Shown: piece by piece, positions 17,796 to 27,521 of the stretch
How the letters are laid out: each line of letters starts with the position of its first letter
Position numbering within the stretch: the first letter of the stretch is position 1
NCBI GenBank assembly: GCA_913055825.1
Contig: CAJXKB010000008.1
Coordinates: 1 to 58,324 of the forward strand
DNA from: an uncultured Bacteroidota bacterium
Lineage (GTDB): Bacteria > Bacteroidota > Bacteroidia > Bacteroidales > F082
Direction of reading: 5' to 3'
Length of the DNA stretch: 58,324 bases
Translations under genes and position numbers: made by a program
The notes under the pieces: model-generated
What the model was told of the DNA's origin: nothing
Database searches by the model: none
What the model saw: the letters and a program-made list of their open reading frames with translations, nothing else

Positions 17796-18713
17796 ATGAT
17801 GTGGTTTAACAAAATGATTGCCTACATTTTACCCCATATGCCCAAGCAATTGGTGTGGGTGTTTTCGAAGCGATATATCGCCGGACGAACTATCAATGAT
17901 GCGGTTCGTGTGGCCAAAAAACTGAATGCCGAAGGTTACATGGTAACAATTGATTTATTGGGTGAGTTTATTAACAAATTGAGTGAAGCTGAGAAAAACC
18001 GCAACCAGTACCTCAACATTGTCGAGACCATCGAAAAGAACAAGATTAAAGGAAACTACTCGCTGAAACCCAGTATGTTTGGTTTACTTTTGGATGTAGA
18101 GGCCTGTTATAAAAACATGCGTGATATCGTGAAAAAAGCAGCGGAGGCAGGTAATTTTGTCCGTATCGACATGGAAGATTCTTCCTGTGTGGATCGTGAA
18201 ATTGAAATCTTTAGACGATTGAAAAAGGAGTTTCCAAACCATGTTGGTTTGGTTTTACAAGCCTATATGCGTCGTACTCCCGATGACATTAAAAAGTTGA
18301 TGGACATCCACAGCGAAGATTCCCCGCTCAACTTTCGTTTATGTAAAGGAATTTATGTAGAGCCGGAAGAAATTGCCTATAAAAAGTATGAGGAAATTAA
18401 TGCCCATTATTTGGAAAACCTGGAATTTATGTTAAAAAATAACATTTATCCGGGTATTGCCACCCATGACGTGCCATTGATTGAAGGGGCTTATAAATTG
18501 TTGGAAAAATATAAAGTTCCTAAAGATAAATATGAATTTCAGATGCTTTATGGTGTAACTCCTGCTTTAAGAAAAAGTATTATTGATAAGGGACATCGGT
18601 TGCGTGTTTATGTCCCTTTCGGCGAAGATTGGTTTCCGTATTCAACAAGGCGTCTGAAAGAAAATCCGAAAATAGCTTCCGATATTATTAAAGCCATTTT
18701 TGTGAAAGGATAA
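17796..18713 (+). CDS. Proline dehydrogenase family protein
   Basis: FAD-dependent enzyme that oxidises proline to pyrroline-5-carboxylate. The 305-residue, single-domain form shows the family core: FVRIDMEDSS (about 123-132), FRLCKGIYVE (about 180-190), ATHD (about 222) and the C-terminal LRVYVPFGEDWFPYSTRRL, whose paired Arg residues bind the proline carboxylate. The second ATG, one codon downstream, is an alternative start. No pyrroline-5-carboxylate dehydrogenase is nearby, so the second step must be encoded elsewhere. Confidence 0.92.
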   Translation: MMWFNKMIAYILPHMPKQLVWVFSKRYIAGRTINDAVRVAKKLNAEGYMVTIDLLGEFINKLSEAEKNRNQYLNIVETIEKNKIKGNYSLKPSMFGLLLDVEACYKNMRDIVKKAAEAGNFVRIDMEDSSCVDREIEIFRRLKKEFPNHVGLVLQAYMRRTPDDIKKLMDIHSEDSPLNFRLCKGIYVEPEEIAYKKYEEINAHYLENLEFMLKNNIYPGIATHDVPLIEGAYKLLEKYKVPKDKYEFQMLYGVTPALRKSIIDKGHRLRVYVPFGEDWFPYSTRRLKENPKIASDIIKAIFVKG

Positions 18714-18800
18714 ACTCGTTTTTCTTTCTGTTTCTATGCTTTTTTAAAGGCCTTTTAAATAGCCTCAGGTTTGCTTTTGCGTGATTGTCTGTGGCTTTAG

Positions 18801-18831
18801 TTGAAGCGGTGGAATATTTTCACTACTTTTG
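18801..18831 (+). promoter_or_regulatory. Bacteroidota-type promoter upstream of the GT5-like gene
   Basis: TTG (18801-18803), a 20-base spacer and TACTTTTG (18824-18831) fit the -33/-7 pattern. The start codon follows at 18861. This placement also argues that the longer reading frame from 18801 is not used. Confidence 0.55.
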
Positions 18832-18860
18832 CACAGCTAAAATCTCTAAATTTAAAAACA

Positions 18861-19673
18861 ATGAGTAAGAAAAGGGTGCTTTTTGTAGCACAAGAGATTA
18901 TGCCCTATTTACCTGAATCACACATGAGTAAAATAGGACGTTTCCTCCCGCAAAAAATTCAGGAATCAGGAAAAGAAATCAGGGTGTTTATGCCCCGCTT
19001 CGGACTTGTAAATGAAAGACGAAACCAGCTTCACGAGGTTATCCGCTTATCGGGGATGAACCTGATTATTGAAGATATTGACCATCCTTTGATTATTAAG
19101 GTAGCTTCTATACAGCAGGCTCGTATGCAGGTTTATTTTATTGAAAATGAAGATTTTTTTCATCGTAAATTTATTTTTAGGGACGCCAAAGAGAAATTTT
19201 TTGATGACAATGATGAGCGTACCATATTTTTCTCAAAAGGGGTACTCGAAACCGTTAAAAAACTGGGATGGGCTCCTGATGTAATCCATTGTCACGGTTG
19301 GTTCTCGGGTTTGTTGCCTCTTTTTGTACGAACCGCATATAAAGACAATCCCCTTTTTGCCGATTCAAAAATTATTCTTTCATTATACAATGATGGTTTT
19401 AACGAATCATTTGAATCCGGTTTTGTCGATAAAATTAAAATGAATGGTATTCCTGACAAATTACTCGGCTATTACAATAATGGAAATTACATTTCGTTGA
19501 TGAAAGGTGCCATGGATTTTGCAGATGCGTTTATTATCGGTGAAGAAAAAATTAATGATGAGTTGCTTGAATATGCTCAGGCCAGTGGAAAACCAATTTT
19601 AGATTATAAGGGAGATGAAGGTTATTTTGATGAGTACAACCAGTTTTATGACCAAATTATTGAAGCCAATTAA
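18861..19673 (+). CDS. Short glycogen/starch synthase-like (GT5 N-terminal domain) protein
   Basis: A 271-residue protein resembling only the N-terminal Rossmann half of GT5 glycogen synthases: VLFVAQEIMPY at the start, RVFMPRFG (about 44-51) and DVIHCHGWFSGLLP (about 149-162). The donor-binding KxGGL motif that normally follows the first strand is missing; the equivalent position reads ESHMSKIGRF. The C-terminal half that binds ADP-glucose is also absent. It is therefore unlikely to be an active glycogen synthase. In Bacteroidota this short form commonly precedes a DUF4270 gene and glmS, as here, so it may act in envelope or cell-wall precursor control. Start chosen at ATG 18861. Confidence 0.82.
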   Translation: MSKKRVLFVAQEIMPYLPESHMSKIGRFLPQKIQESGKEIRVFMPRFGLVNERRNQLHEVIRLSGMNLIIEDIDHPLIIKVASIQQARMQVYFIENEDFFHRKFIFRDAKEKFFDDNDERTIFFSKGVLETVKKLGWAPDVIHCHGWFSGLLPLFVRTAYKDNPLFADSKIILSLYNDGFNESFESGFVDKIKMNGIPDKLLGYYNNGNYISLMKGAMDFADAFIIGEEKINDELLEYAQASGKPILDYKGDEGYFDEYNQFYDQIIEAN

Positions 19674-19692
19674 GTCTTACGGGCAGAGGAAA

Positions 19693-21006
19693 ATGCCCCT
19701 TTTTTTATTGTCGGTTGTTTTTTTGCTTGCAGCTGCGTTTATTACCTCTTGTACAAAAGTCCCCGATAAATTGGGTGCCGATCTTTTACCCGACAGTACA
19801 CTTCAGGTGTTTTATTCCGATACTGCCGATATGGTGGTGTATTCCGCACCCATCGATACTACTCGATCCGATGAACTGGTTAACTCTTATTTGGGAAGTA
19901 TTAATGATCCCGTATTTGGGGAAACCAAAGCCGATTTTTATACTAAGATTATCCAATCCACCGTGGGACATGATTTTGGTAAAAATCCACGGTTAGATTC
20001 ATTGGTGTTACAGCTTTCATTTGGAAGTATTTACGGCGATAGTACAACGAACTTGCATCTCCATGTTTACGAGTTGAAAAATGACATTTTTTATGATAGT
20101 GTTTACTACTCAAATCGTACGGTTCCAGTGTTTTCAACCGATTATGCCGACTATACATTTCAACCTCAAAATAAAAATGAAGCAATTGTCGGAAAAGATA
20201 CCGTTCACAATGTTATTCGAATACGCTTGAGTGATCTTTCCGATGCATTGGGAAATAAATTGCTGAATGCCGATTCCACCGTTTTGGATAGCAATGAATT
20301 ATTTATGGGTTATTTTAAAGGATTGTACCTTACCACCGACCGGGTTAACAACGACGGTGCTCTGGTTTCATTTAACACCAATTCGCCTTATTCAGTACTA
20401 ACTATTTATTATTCAAATGACGATAATGATTCGTTACGTTATGCTTATAAAATCAGTTCATCTATGGCGCGAATCAGTCATTATGAGCATGACTTCTCTA
20501 AAGGCTCACAATCCTTTGTTAATCAAGTTGTAAACCATGATACGGCTTTGGGCAGGACTCAATTTTATGTTCAGGGCCTGGCCGGTGTAAAAACTATTAT
20601 CCGTTTTCCTGAAGTTAAGAATTTTGCACGGTTGGGTAAAATTGCTGTTAATGAAGCAAAGCTGATCCTTCCCGGACTTGAAAAAGACCCGTATTTGGGT
20701 GCTCCGGCAAATTTATCCTTGATTCATATTGCTTCCGACTCAACTTATAATACATTGTACGACGAAAGCGAAGGCAGCGATTATTTTGGTGGTTCATACA
20801 ATGCTGCTTCTAATGATTATGAGTTCAGGATTACACATTATATTCAATCGTTAATTCAGGATACCACACAAAATGACCTGGGTTTGTTGTTATTTGTAAA
20901 CAATGGTTCCATTCAGCCTCAGCGATTTATTTTTGGTGGTCCGCATCCCGACAATGACACCCTTGTGCGTGCCAAATTGAAGCTGATTTATACCAAACTG
21001 AAATAA
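19693..21006 (+). CDS. DUF4270-family lipoprotein
   Basis: Predicted lipoprotein of 437 residues from ATG 19693, with a signal peptide and lipobox ITSC (Cys at residue 20). The mature protein has beta-rich blocks typical of DUF4270, such as PDKLGADLLP close to the Cys and a C-terminal GGPHPDNDTLVRAKLKLIY. The frame is open upstream to 19615, overlapping the GT5-like gene, but those extra residues would spoil the signal peptide. It lies 19 bases after the GT5-like gene and 66 before glmS. Function is unknown; the recurring neighbourhood suggests a link to amino-sugar or envelope metabolism. Confidence 0.82.
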   Translation: MPLFLLSVVFLLAAAFITSCTKVPDKLGADLLPDSTLQVFYSDTADMVVYSAPIDTTRSDELVNSYLGSINDPVFGETKADFYTKIIQSTVGHDFGKNPRLDSLVLQLSFGSIYGDSTTNLHLHVYELKNDIFYDSVYYSNRTVPVFSTDYADYTFQPQNKNEAIVGKDTVHNVIRIRLSDLSDALGNKLLNADSTVLDSNELFMGYFKGLYLTTDRVNNDGALVSFNTNSPYSVLTIYYSNDDNDSLRYAYKISSSMARISHYEHDFSKGSQSFVNQVVNHDTALGRTQFYVQGLAGVKTIIRFPEVKNFARLGKIAVNEAKLILPGLEKDPYLGAPANLSLIHIASDSTYNTLYDESEGSDYFGGSYNAASNDYEFRITHYIQSLIQDTTQNDLGLLLFVNNGSIQPQRFIFGGPHPDNDTLVRAKLKLIYTKLK

Positions 21007-21072
21007 TTGTTTTATTTTTGTATTCTCAGCCATAGTAATTGCTATTTATTCAATTAATTAAACCGTTCAAAA

Positions 21073-22911
21073 ATGTGTGGAATTGTTGCTTACCTTGGTC
21101 CCCGTGAGGCTTACCCCATTTTAATAAAAGGACTTCACCGGTTAGAATATCGTGGTTACGACAGTGCCGGAGTAGCTTTATTAAATGGAGGTTTATCGGT
21201 ATTTAAAACCAAAGGGCGTGTTAGCGATTTGGAAAACTTTGCCCGGAATGAAAATCTGCACGCCACTATTGGCATTGCACACACCCGTTGGGCCACCCAT
21301 GGCGAACCTAATAGCATCAATGCCCATCCCCATTATTCTCAAAGCAAAAAACTGGCCATCATTCACAATGGGATTATTGAAAATTATGCAGTACTTAAAA
21401 AAGCTTTAATTAACAGGGGATATCACTTTCAATCGGACACTGATACTGAGGTACTTGTAAACCTGATTGAAGATATACAAATTAATGAAAAAGTGGAATT
21501 GGAGGAAGCTGTACGTATTGCCTTAAATCAGGTAACCGGCGCCTATGCCATGGTCCTTTTGTCGGAAGATGATCCCGATTTGCTTATTGCTGCACGTAAA
21601 GGAAGCCCTATGGTAATTGGGATCGGTAAAGATGAATTTTTTGTTGCTTCCGATGCTACCCCGTTGGTTGAATATACAAAATCAGTTATTTACCTTTCGG
21701 AGGAAGATGTGGCTGTGATGCGGCGCGGTGAGCAAATTCACCTAAAAAATATTAAAAATCAGGAAAAAAACCCTTATGTCCAAGCGCTTGAAATGGATAT
21801 TAACAAGCTGGAAAAAGGTGGATATGAGCATTTTATGTTGAAAGAGATTTTCGAACAGCCCAGTTCTATCCGCGACAGTATGCGCGGGCGCCTTCATGCT
21901 GAGAAAGGCATTGTTTCTTTGGGTGGCCTGGTTGATTACGAACAAAAGATTGCCCATGCCAAACGGATTATCATTGTGGCTTGCGGGACCTCGTGGCATG
22001 CTGGTTTAGTGGGTGAATACCTGATTGAAGATCTTGCCAGGATTCCTGTTGAGGTAGAATATGCTTCCGAGTTTAGATATCGAAATCCAATTATTACCGA
22101 AGAAGATGTGGTGATTGCGATTTCACAGTCGGGCGAAACTGCCGACACCTTGGCAGCTATTGCTTTGGCCAAAGAAAAGGGCGCTACTATTCTTGGTATT
22201 TGTAATGTGGTGGGTTCGTCTATTGCCCGTGTTACCGATGCCGGTTCTTATACCCATGCCGGCCCCGAAATTGGAGTAGCTTCTACAAAGGCCTTCACGG
22301 CTCAGGTAACGGTACTTATTCTGCTGGCTCTGCGGTTAGCCCAAATCAGGGCAACGATTCCTGTTTCACGTTGGATGGAGTTGTTACATGAATTGAATGC
22401 AATCCCCGAAAAAGTGGATAAAGCCTTACAATGTCATGATCAGGTTAAAAAAATTGCTGATGAATTTAAAGATGTACGAAATTTCCTGTATCTCGGAAGG
22501 GGCTATAATTTCCCGGTGGCTCTTGAGGGGGCTTTAAAATTGAAAGAAATTTCTTACATCCATGCCGAAGGTTATCCTGCTGCTGAAATGAAACACGGCC
22601 CCATTGCATTGATTGACAAGGATATGCCGGTTGTGTTTGTTGCCCCCAATACCGGAATTTACGATAAAGTGGTTAGCAATATCCAGGAAGTAAAAGCACG
22701 TAACGGAAAGGTAATTGCCATTGTAACCGAAGGGGATGAAACCGTTCGGAAAATGGCAGATTATGTTGTCGAAATCCCCGCAACCGAAGAAATGTTTGTA
22801 TCGCTTTTGGCTACTATTCCTTTGCAAAAACTGGCTTATCATATGGCTATCCTCAGGGGATGTAATGTGGATCAGCCTCGTAACCTCGCTAAATCGGTTA
22901 CAGTGGAGTAA
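21073..22911 (+). CDS. glmS: Glutamine-fructose-6-phosphate aminotransferase (isomerizing)
   Basis: Makes glucosamine 6-phosphate from fructose 6-phosphate and glutamine, the entry to UDP-GlcNAc. The 612 residues comprise the Ntn glutaminase domain (1-225, nucleophile Cys2 in MCGIVAYLG) and two SIS isomerase domains (about 290-420 and 460-600). The ISQSGETADT, ASTKAFT and C-terminal DQPRNLAKSVTVE motifs are all present. It follows the GT5-like and DUF4270 genes on the same strand. A TATTTTTG box at 21013-21020 may give an additional promoter. No upstream ribozyme-like structure is apparent. Confidence 0.97.
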   Translation: MCGIVAYLGPREAYPILIKGLHRLEYRGYDSAGVALLNGGLSVFKTKGRVSDLENFARNENLHATIGIAHTRWATHGEPNSINAHPHYSQSKKLAIIHNGIIENYAVLKKALINRGYHFQSDTDTEVLVNLIEDIQINEKVELEEAVRIALNQVTGAYAMVLLSEDDPDLLIAARKGSPMVIGIGKDEFFVASDATPLVEYTKSVIYLSEEDVAVMRRGEQIHLKNIKNQEKNPYVQALEMDINKLEKGGYEHFMLKEIFEQPSSIRDSMRGRLHAEKGIVSLGGLVDYEQKIAHAKRIIIVACGTSWHAGLVGEYLIEDLARIPVEVEYASEFRYRNPIITEEDVVIAISQSGETADTLAAIALAKEKGATILGICNVVGSSIARVTDAGSYTHAGPEIGVASTKAFTAQVTVLILLALRLAQIRATIPVSRWMELLHELNAIPEKVDKALQCHDQVKKIADEFKDVRNFLYLGRGYNFPVALEGALKLKEISYIHAEGYPAAEMKHGPIALIDKDMPVVFVAPNTGIYDKVVSNIQEVKARNGKVIAIVTEGDETVRKMADYVVEIPATEEMFVSLLATIPLQKLAYHMAILRGCNVDQPRNLAKSVTVE

Positions 22912-22926
22912 TAACCTCAGTTTAAC

Positions 22927-25518
22927 CTAATTTCCGATTCTTCCGGCCAATACCGCTGTCTTTTTATAGTGTTTTACAGTTCCTTTCAGATCGACAATCT
23001 GAATATAAAGTATATAAATTCCAACGGGTGCTTTGGTGTTGTTGTCCATCAAACCATCCCAGGAAATCATGCCTTTTGTCCCCATATACTCATTATTAAC
23101 AAGCTGCCTGATGAGTTGTCCTGATGAGTTGAAAATGTTGATGGTCAATGTGTATCCTGCTTCCGGAAAATTATATTTTATGGGTAAAACATCCTGATAA
23201 CCATCATTATCGGGTGAAAAGATTTCCGGATCTATTTGAATTTCATTACCGGTTGCCGAATCGGATATAAATTGTGAATTTTTATAGCCCGGTGTGCCAA
23301 AACCCACGGTTTCCGAAGCAGAATGCCAGTTGTTTTTGTCGTTAGTCACGCCATCAAAACTGATACGTTCCAGCGCCACACCATCCTTATAGTTTAAAAG
23401 GGGATATTGCATGTCTTCGGAGTAATGAAATTGATCGATCAATAGATTATTTTGTCGCAGCATTACAATACCTTCTTTGTCCCCATAATTAGGGAAAGGT
23501 TTCATTCTTAAGAAGGCCTTTGTATTATTGGTGAAGTATTGATTTTTGACAATTTCGGGGGAAGATGTCAGTAAAAGATAGGTATGGGGCATGAAAAGTT
23601 TTTGCTGACGGTTTACCGGATAAAAAAGGGTATCATTGGCAGCCGGTGGACTGATTTTTACGTTGCCCAACCGAAGACTGCCAAGGTCGATAATTTTATC
23701 GGAACGATTGTATAATTCAACATAATCAACACCACCGGCCAATGGATTAAATAGAACTTCATTGATGACAATGTCACGATTTCCCGCTTGTTGGGGCAGG
23801 CCAAAACTGATGATGGTATCAGCCTGTAAAGGGATTGACATACAATTATTAACGGAAGATTTTATTTGCAATTTATAAACCGTACTACTATCGAAAGTGT
23901 CGGGAAAATGTAAACCGACTGCCGATGGCCATTGCCCAATAATTTGTATACTATCGGGAGAGATGTTTTCCGGTATAATTTTGTAAGCATTGGGCTGGCC
24001 AATGGATTTTTCGTCCATCTGCTGGCTAAAATAAAGGTTGATTGTCTGATTAGAGGGAATTTGAAAATGATCCATAAAAGGTGAAAAAACGAGATTGCTA
24101 AATACAGAATTGGGCTTTCCGGGGGTGCCACCTGATGGATTCCCAGAAGCTTTCCAGTTTTCTGCTCCAGAACAGACGTTTTCGGGGTTTATTTGTTCGA
24201 GCGACCATCCGCCTGCAGACTTACCTGCATCACGATACCAACTGTCGGTATAGGAAACCCGGGAAATTATTTCCCCGTCGGGAGAAAGTAATTTTAGTTG
24301 CTGTCCGCTGTTTGTAAGGCTCAGGCTGTTGAACCCGTAAAACAAACCTGAACCGGCGAAGGCGTTAGCTGCCTCAGTACGGCTGACAATTAGAAAATCG
24401 CCGGCAGGCAAAATCATTTCATCAAATACTTTCCGGCTGTTTCCGATTTGTAACTGCCAATTTTTTAAGGAAATATTTACCCGGCTTTGGTTCCATAATT
24501 CAATATATTCATATTCGGGAAGCCCTACGGCCGGAGTGGGATCGGCCATAATTTCGTTAATCACGATATCAAAAGCATGAGGGTGATAAAAAGTGAACGG
24601 CACCTTTTGGGTTTTCATACGGTTTCCTGCCACATCCTGCAAGCCTGATACTTCAAGCGTATCGGTGATACCGTTTGAAAATACTGTTGGAAAAATCAAT
24701 AGTATCTCCGTTGAATGTCCAGACAATTCAATGTGTTTTGGATGATTAGCCGAGCTGAGCAACCGATAGTTTTGTGGCTGTAATGCCACGGATTCGAGCA
24801 GGCTTTCATCAAATTTCAACATCAGGCTGCTATCAGAAAGAACAGTAATATTCTGAAGCTGAGGTGGAGTTTTGTCCAATATCACCGGTCCGGCATAAAC
24901 ATCATCGAAATATATTTTTGTGCGGTTGCTGGATGTATAATGACAATAAAAGCCAAAAGCGGACGACGAAACATAAGTATCGTCAGTGCCGGAGGCCTCC
25001 TGCCGGAATGCTGTACCCCCACTCGTATCTGAAAAGAGCTGCCAATGGCCTTTTCCATCCCGGATAATTTTTATGCGGATATTGAAAGCTGAGGAAATTT
25101 CCCCATTAACTCCTCTGCAAATTGAAACAGTTTTATCCCCATCCTGCCTGTAAAGTTCCAATGCATCTTTTGAGCCCGATTCGCCCAATTGTAAAAAATA
25201 TCCGTGCATGGGCTTACTCAAATTAGTTTCGTCACTCATTAGGTAAATACGGATAAAGTTGTTGGATGATGGACTAAAAGCGGCTTTAACAAAGCATTGC
25301 CATTCCATGGCCGTGTCAGCCCGGGAGGAAGTAGCAATCCAGGCTGTTCCGGAAGCGGTATCGTTCAACTGAAGTTGTAGTGCTGTGTTAACAACAAATT
25401 TATCAACATTGCCCCACCAGACAGGATTTTGGGTGAAATTACCATCTCCGAAGTCGTCACTGATTTGTGCCTGTGCAAAAAGGGGAATCATTATTAAAAG
25501 GAAAAGAGTGGGTTTCAT
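22927..25518 (-). CDS. Large secreted lamin-tail-domain protein with FlgD-like C-terminus
   Basis: A secreted protein of 863 residues from ATG 25518, with signal peptide ending FAQAQ (about residue 18). In order: a laminin-G/lectin-like region (about 20-205), an Ig-like domain (210-315, LQNITVLSDSS), a first lamin-tail domain (about 320-460, DIVINEIMADP), a linking Ig-like region, a second lamin-tail domain (about 580-740, DIVINEVLFNP) and a C-terminal FSPDNDGYQD plus FlgD-like fold. The end resembles sorting or anchoring modules of Bacteroidota, so type IX export is possible. Longer frames to 25566 lack a signal. It is divergent from asd and convergent with glmS. Confidence 0.85.
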   Translation of the reverse strand: MKPTLFLLIMIPLFAQAQISDDFGDGNFTQNPVWWGNVDKFVVNTALQLQLNDTASGTAWIATSSRADTAMEWQCFVKAAFSPSSNNFIRIYLMSDETNLSKPMHGYFLQLGESGSKDALELYRQDGDKTVSICRGVNGEISSAFNIRIKIIRDGKGHWQLFSDTSGGTAFRQEASGTDDTYVSSSAFGFYCHYTSSNRTKIYFDDVYAGPVILDKTPPQLQNITVLSDSSLMLKFDESLLESVALQPQNYRLLSSANHPKHIELSGHSTEILLIFPTVFSNGITDTLEVSGLQDVAGNRMKTQKVPFTFYHPHAFDIVINEIMADPTPAVGLPEYEYIELWNQSRVNISLKNWQLQIGNSRKVFDEMILPAGDFLIVSRTEAANAFAGSGLFYGFNSLSLTNSGQQLKLLSPDGEIISRVSYTDSWYRDAGKSAGGWSLEQINPENVCSGAENWKASGNPSGGTPGKPNSVFSNLVFSPFMDHFQIPSNQTINLYFSQQMDEKSIGQPNAYKIIPENISPDSIQIIGQWPSAVGLHFPDTFDSSTVYKLQIKSSVNNCMSIPLQADTIISFGLPQQAGNRDIVINEVLFNPLAGGVDYVELYNRSDKIIDLGSLRLGNVKISPPAANDTLFYPVNRQQKLFMPHTYLLLTSSPEIVKNQYFTNNTKAFLRMKPFPNYGDKEGIVMLRQNNLLIDQFHYSEDMQYPLLNYKDGVALERISFDGVTNDKNNWHSASETVGFGTPGYKNSQFISDSATGNEIQIDPEIFSPDNDGYQDVLPIKYNFPEAGYTLTINIFNSSGQLIRQLVNNEYMGTKGMISWDGLMDNNTKAPVGIYILYIQIVDLKGTVKHYKKTAVLAGRIGN

Positions 25519-25576
25519 TATTTTGATATTTTTGCAAGAGTTTTCAACGAACCTATAAAAGTACAAAATTTTTTAA

Positions 25577-26578
25577 ATGAAAGTAGTTGTGGTAGGAGCC
25601 ACCGGCTTGGTGGGTAGAAAAATGATTCAGGTGTTGGAGGAGAGAAATTTCCCCTTAACAGGATTGCTCGCTGCAGCATCTCCAAAATCAGTAGGTAAAA
25701 ATATCCTTTTTAATCGCTCGGAAATCGAAGTGATCTCTATTAAAAAAGCAGTGAAAGAGAAACCTGATATTGCCTTGTTTTCTGCCGGGGGCGATGTTTC
25801 AAAAATATGGGCTCCGGAATTTGCAAAGGCCGGTACGCTGGTTATTGATAATTCATCGGCTTGGCGCATGGATTCCAAGGTTCCTTTGGTTGTGCCCGAA
25901 ATTAACGGAAAAATCATAAAATCATCTGATAATATTATTGCCAACCCTAATTGTTCTACCATTCAAATGGTAATGGCCTTGGCGCCTTTACACAGAAAGT
26001 TTGCTATCGACAGGATTGTTGTTTCTACTTACCAATCTGTCAGCGGCAGCGGAGTAAAGGGTATTAATCAGTTGATGAATGAACGTGCCGGAAAGACAGG
26101 ACCCATGGCTTATCCGCATCCCATCGATTTAAACACGCTGGCCCATGCCGGTGATTTTGAAGAAAACGGATATACTACCGAAGAAATGAAATTGGTGAAT
26201 GAAACCCGTAAAATATTAGGAAATAATGATTTGGCTATTTCTGCTACTGCTGTGCGTGTGCCCGTTACCGGTGGGCATTCGGAGTCGGTAAACGTTACGT
26301 TTAAAAAGTCTTTTGTATTGGATGAAGTACGGTATTTACTGAATGAGATGCCGGGAGTTACCGTTTTGGATGATCCGGACAAAAATCTTTATCCCATGCC
26401 CGTTTTTGCTCACGAAAAAGATGTTGTTTTTGTGGGAAGGGTTCGAAAAGACGATTCGGTGAAAAACGGCCTGAATTTGTGGATTGTGTCCGACAACTTA
26501 CGGAAAGGGGCAGCCACTAACGCAGTGCAAATTGCAGAATATGTTATTAAACATCAATTGATTAACCGGCGTAAATAA
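25577..26578 (+). CDS. asd: Aspartate-semialdehyde dehydrogenase
   Basis: NADPH-dependent reduction of aspartyl phosphate to the semialdehyde, feeding lysine/diaminopimelate, threonine and methionine synthesis. The N-terminal VVGATGLVGRKM is the nucleotide-binding loop; the catalytic Cys lies in NPNCSTIQM (about residue 131); RVPVTGGHSESV (about 225-236) contains the active-site His and substrate-binding Arg. The 333-residue length is typical. It is followed 10 bases later by ribF. Confidence 0.96.
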   Translation: MKVVVVGATGLVGRKMIQVLEERNFPLTGLLAAASPKSVGKNILFNRSEIEVISIKKAVKEKPDIALFSAGGDVSKIWAPEFAKAGTLVIDNSSAWRMDSKVPLVVPEINGKIIKSSDNIIANPNCSTIQMVMALAPLHRKFAIDRIVVSTYQSVSGSGVKGINQLMNERAGKTGPMAYPHPIDLNTLAHAGDFEENGYTTEEMKLVNETRKILGNNDLAISATAVRVPVTGGHSESVNVTFKKSFVLDEVRYLLNEMPGVTVLDDPDKNLYPMPVFAHEKDVVFVGRVRKDDSVKNGLNLWIVSDNLRKGAATNAVQIAEYVIKHQLINRRK

Positions 26579-26588
26579 GCATAGAAAA

Positions 26589-27512
26589 TTGAAAGTTTAT
26601 CATTGTATATCCGATTTTAAAGAGGTTCAGCACCCCATTGTTACCATCGGTACTTTTGATGGTGTACATCTGGGGCACCAGGCTATTTTTCAACAAATGA
26701 AAGCTGAAGCAAAAGCTTGTGGCGGTGAAACGGTGGTAATCACTTTTTTTCCACATCCCCGTCTGGTATTGTATCAGGACAGCATTGATTTGAAATTTAT
26801 CAATACACAGGAAAAAAAACTTGAACGCCTTCAACGTGCGGGGATTGATCATTTGATTATTATTCCTTTTACACGGGAATTTTCGCGAAATTCATCGGAA
26901 AAATTTATTTCAAATTATGTGGTGAAATATGTTCACCCATATAAGATAATTATCGGCTACGATCATCATTTTGGAAAAAACAGAGAGGGAAACCTTCATT
27001 TGCTCGAAAGAGTTAAAGATAAATATGGCTTTAAGGTAGAGGAAGTCCCTCCGTATTTTGTGAAAGATGTGGCCGTGAGCTCTACCCGGATCCGAAATCT
27101 ATTGCATGAGGGAAATGTTAGGGAGGCCAATGAGATGTTGGGATATGAATATGCCATCGCAGGAAAAGTTGTCCACGGGAATAATATTGGCCACAGTATT
27201 GGCTTTCCGACCGCAAACATCGAAATTGCAAACGAGTATAAACTCATAGCTGCCAACGGTGTTTACGCCTGCCGCGTGTTGGTCGATGGTAAGATGTACA
27301 AAGGGATGAGCAATATCGGCGTCAGACCTACTGTTGACCATGGTAACCTTACCATTGAAATCAATATTTTTAACTTTGACAAGAATATTTACGGACAAAC
27401 CATCGTTATTCAATTTGTTGACCGCATGCGCGACGAAAAAAAGTTTAAAAACCTGGAGGCATTAAAAGACCAATTGAAAAAAGATAAGAAGATGAGTATC
27501 AGCATCCTTTAA
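26589..27512 (+). CDS. ribF: Bifunctional riboflavin kinase/FAD synthetase
   Basis: Converts riboflavin to FMN and FAD. The N-terminal adenylyltransferase domain carries GTFDGVHLGHQ (about residues 21-31) and ISSTR-like SSTRIRNL near 158; the C-terminal kinase domain carries GFPTANI (about 199-205) and the NIGVRPTV loop (about 239). The only start that keeps the first beta strand is a TTG at 26589, giving 307 residues, the normal size. It is 10 bases after asd and 9 before the START-domain gene, which suggests a three-gene transcript. Confidence 0.95.
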   Translation: MKVYHCISDFKEVQHPIVTIGTFDGVHLGHQAIFQQMKAEAKACGGETVVITFFPHPRLVLYQDSIDLKFINTQEKKLERLQRAGIDHLIIIPFTREFSRNSSEKFISNYVVKYVHPYKIIIGYDHHFGKNREGNLHLLERVKDKYGFKVEEVPPYFVKDVAVSSTRIRNLLHEGNVREANEMLGYEYAIAGKVVHGNNIGHSIGFPTANIEIANEYKLIAANGVYACRVLVDGKMYKGMSNIGVRPTVDHGNLTIEINIFNFDKNIYGQTIVIQFVDRMRDEKKFKNLEALKDQLKKDKKMSISIL

Positions 27513-27521
27513 CTCTGCAAT

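Noticed and set aside
19615-19692. Overlap of the DUF4270 frame with the GT5-like gene, suggesting a frameshifted fusion
   Set aside because: Both genes have their own sensible starts, and the DUF4270 gene has an in-frame ATG at 19693 directly before its lipoprotein signal.
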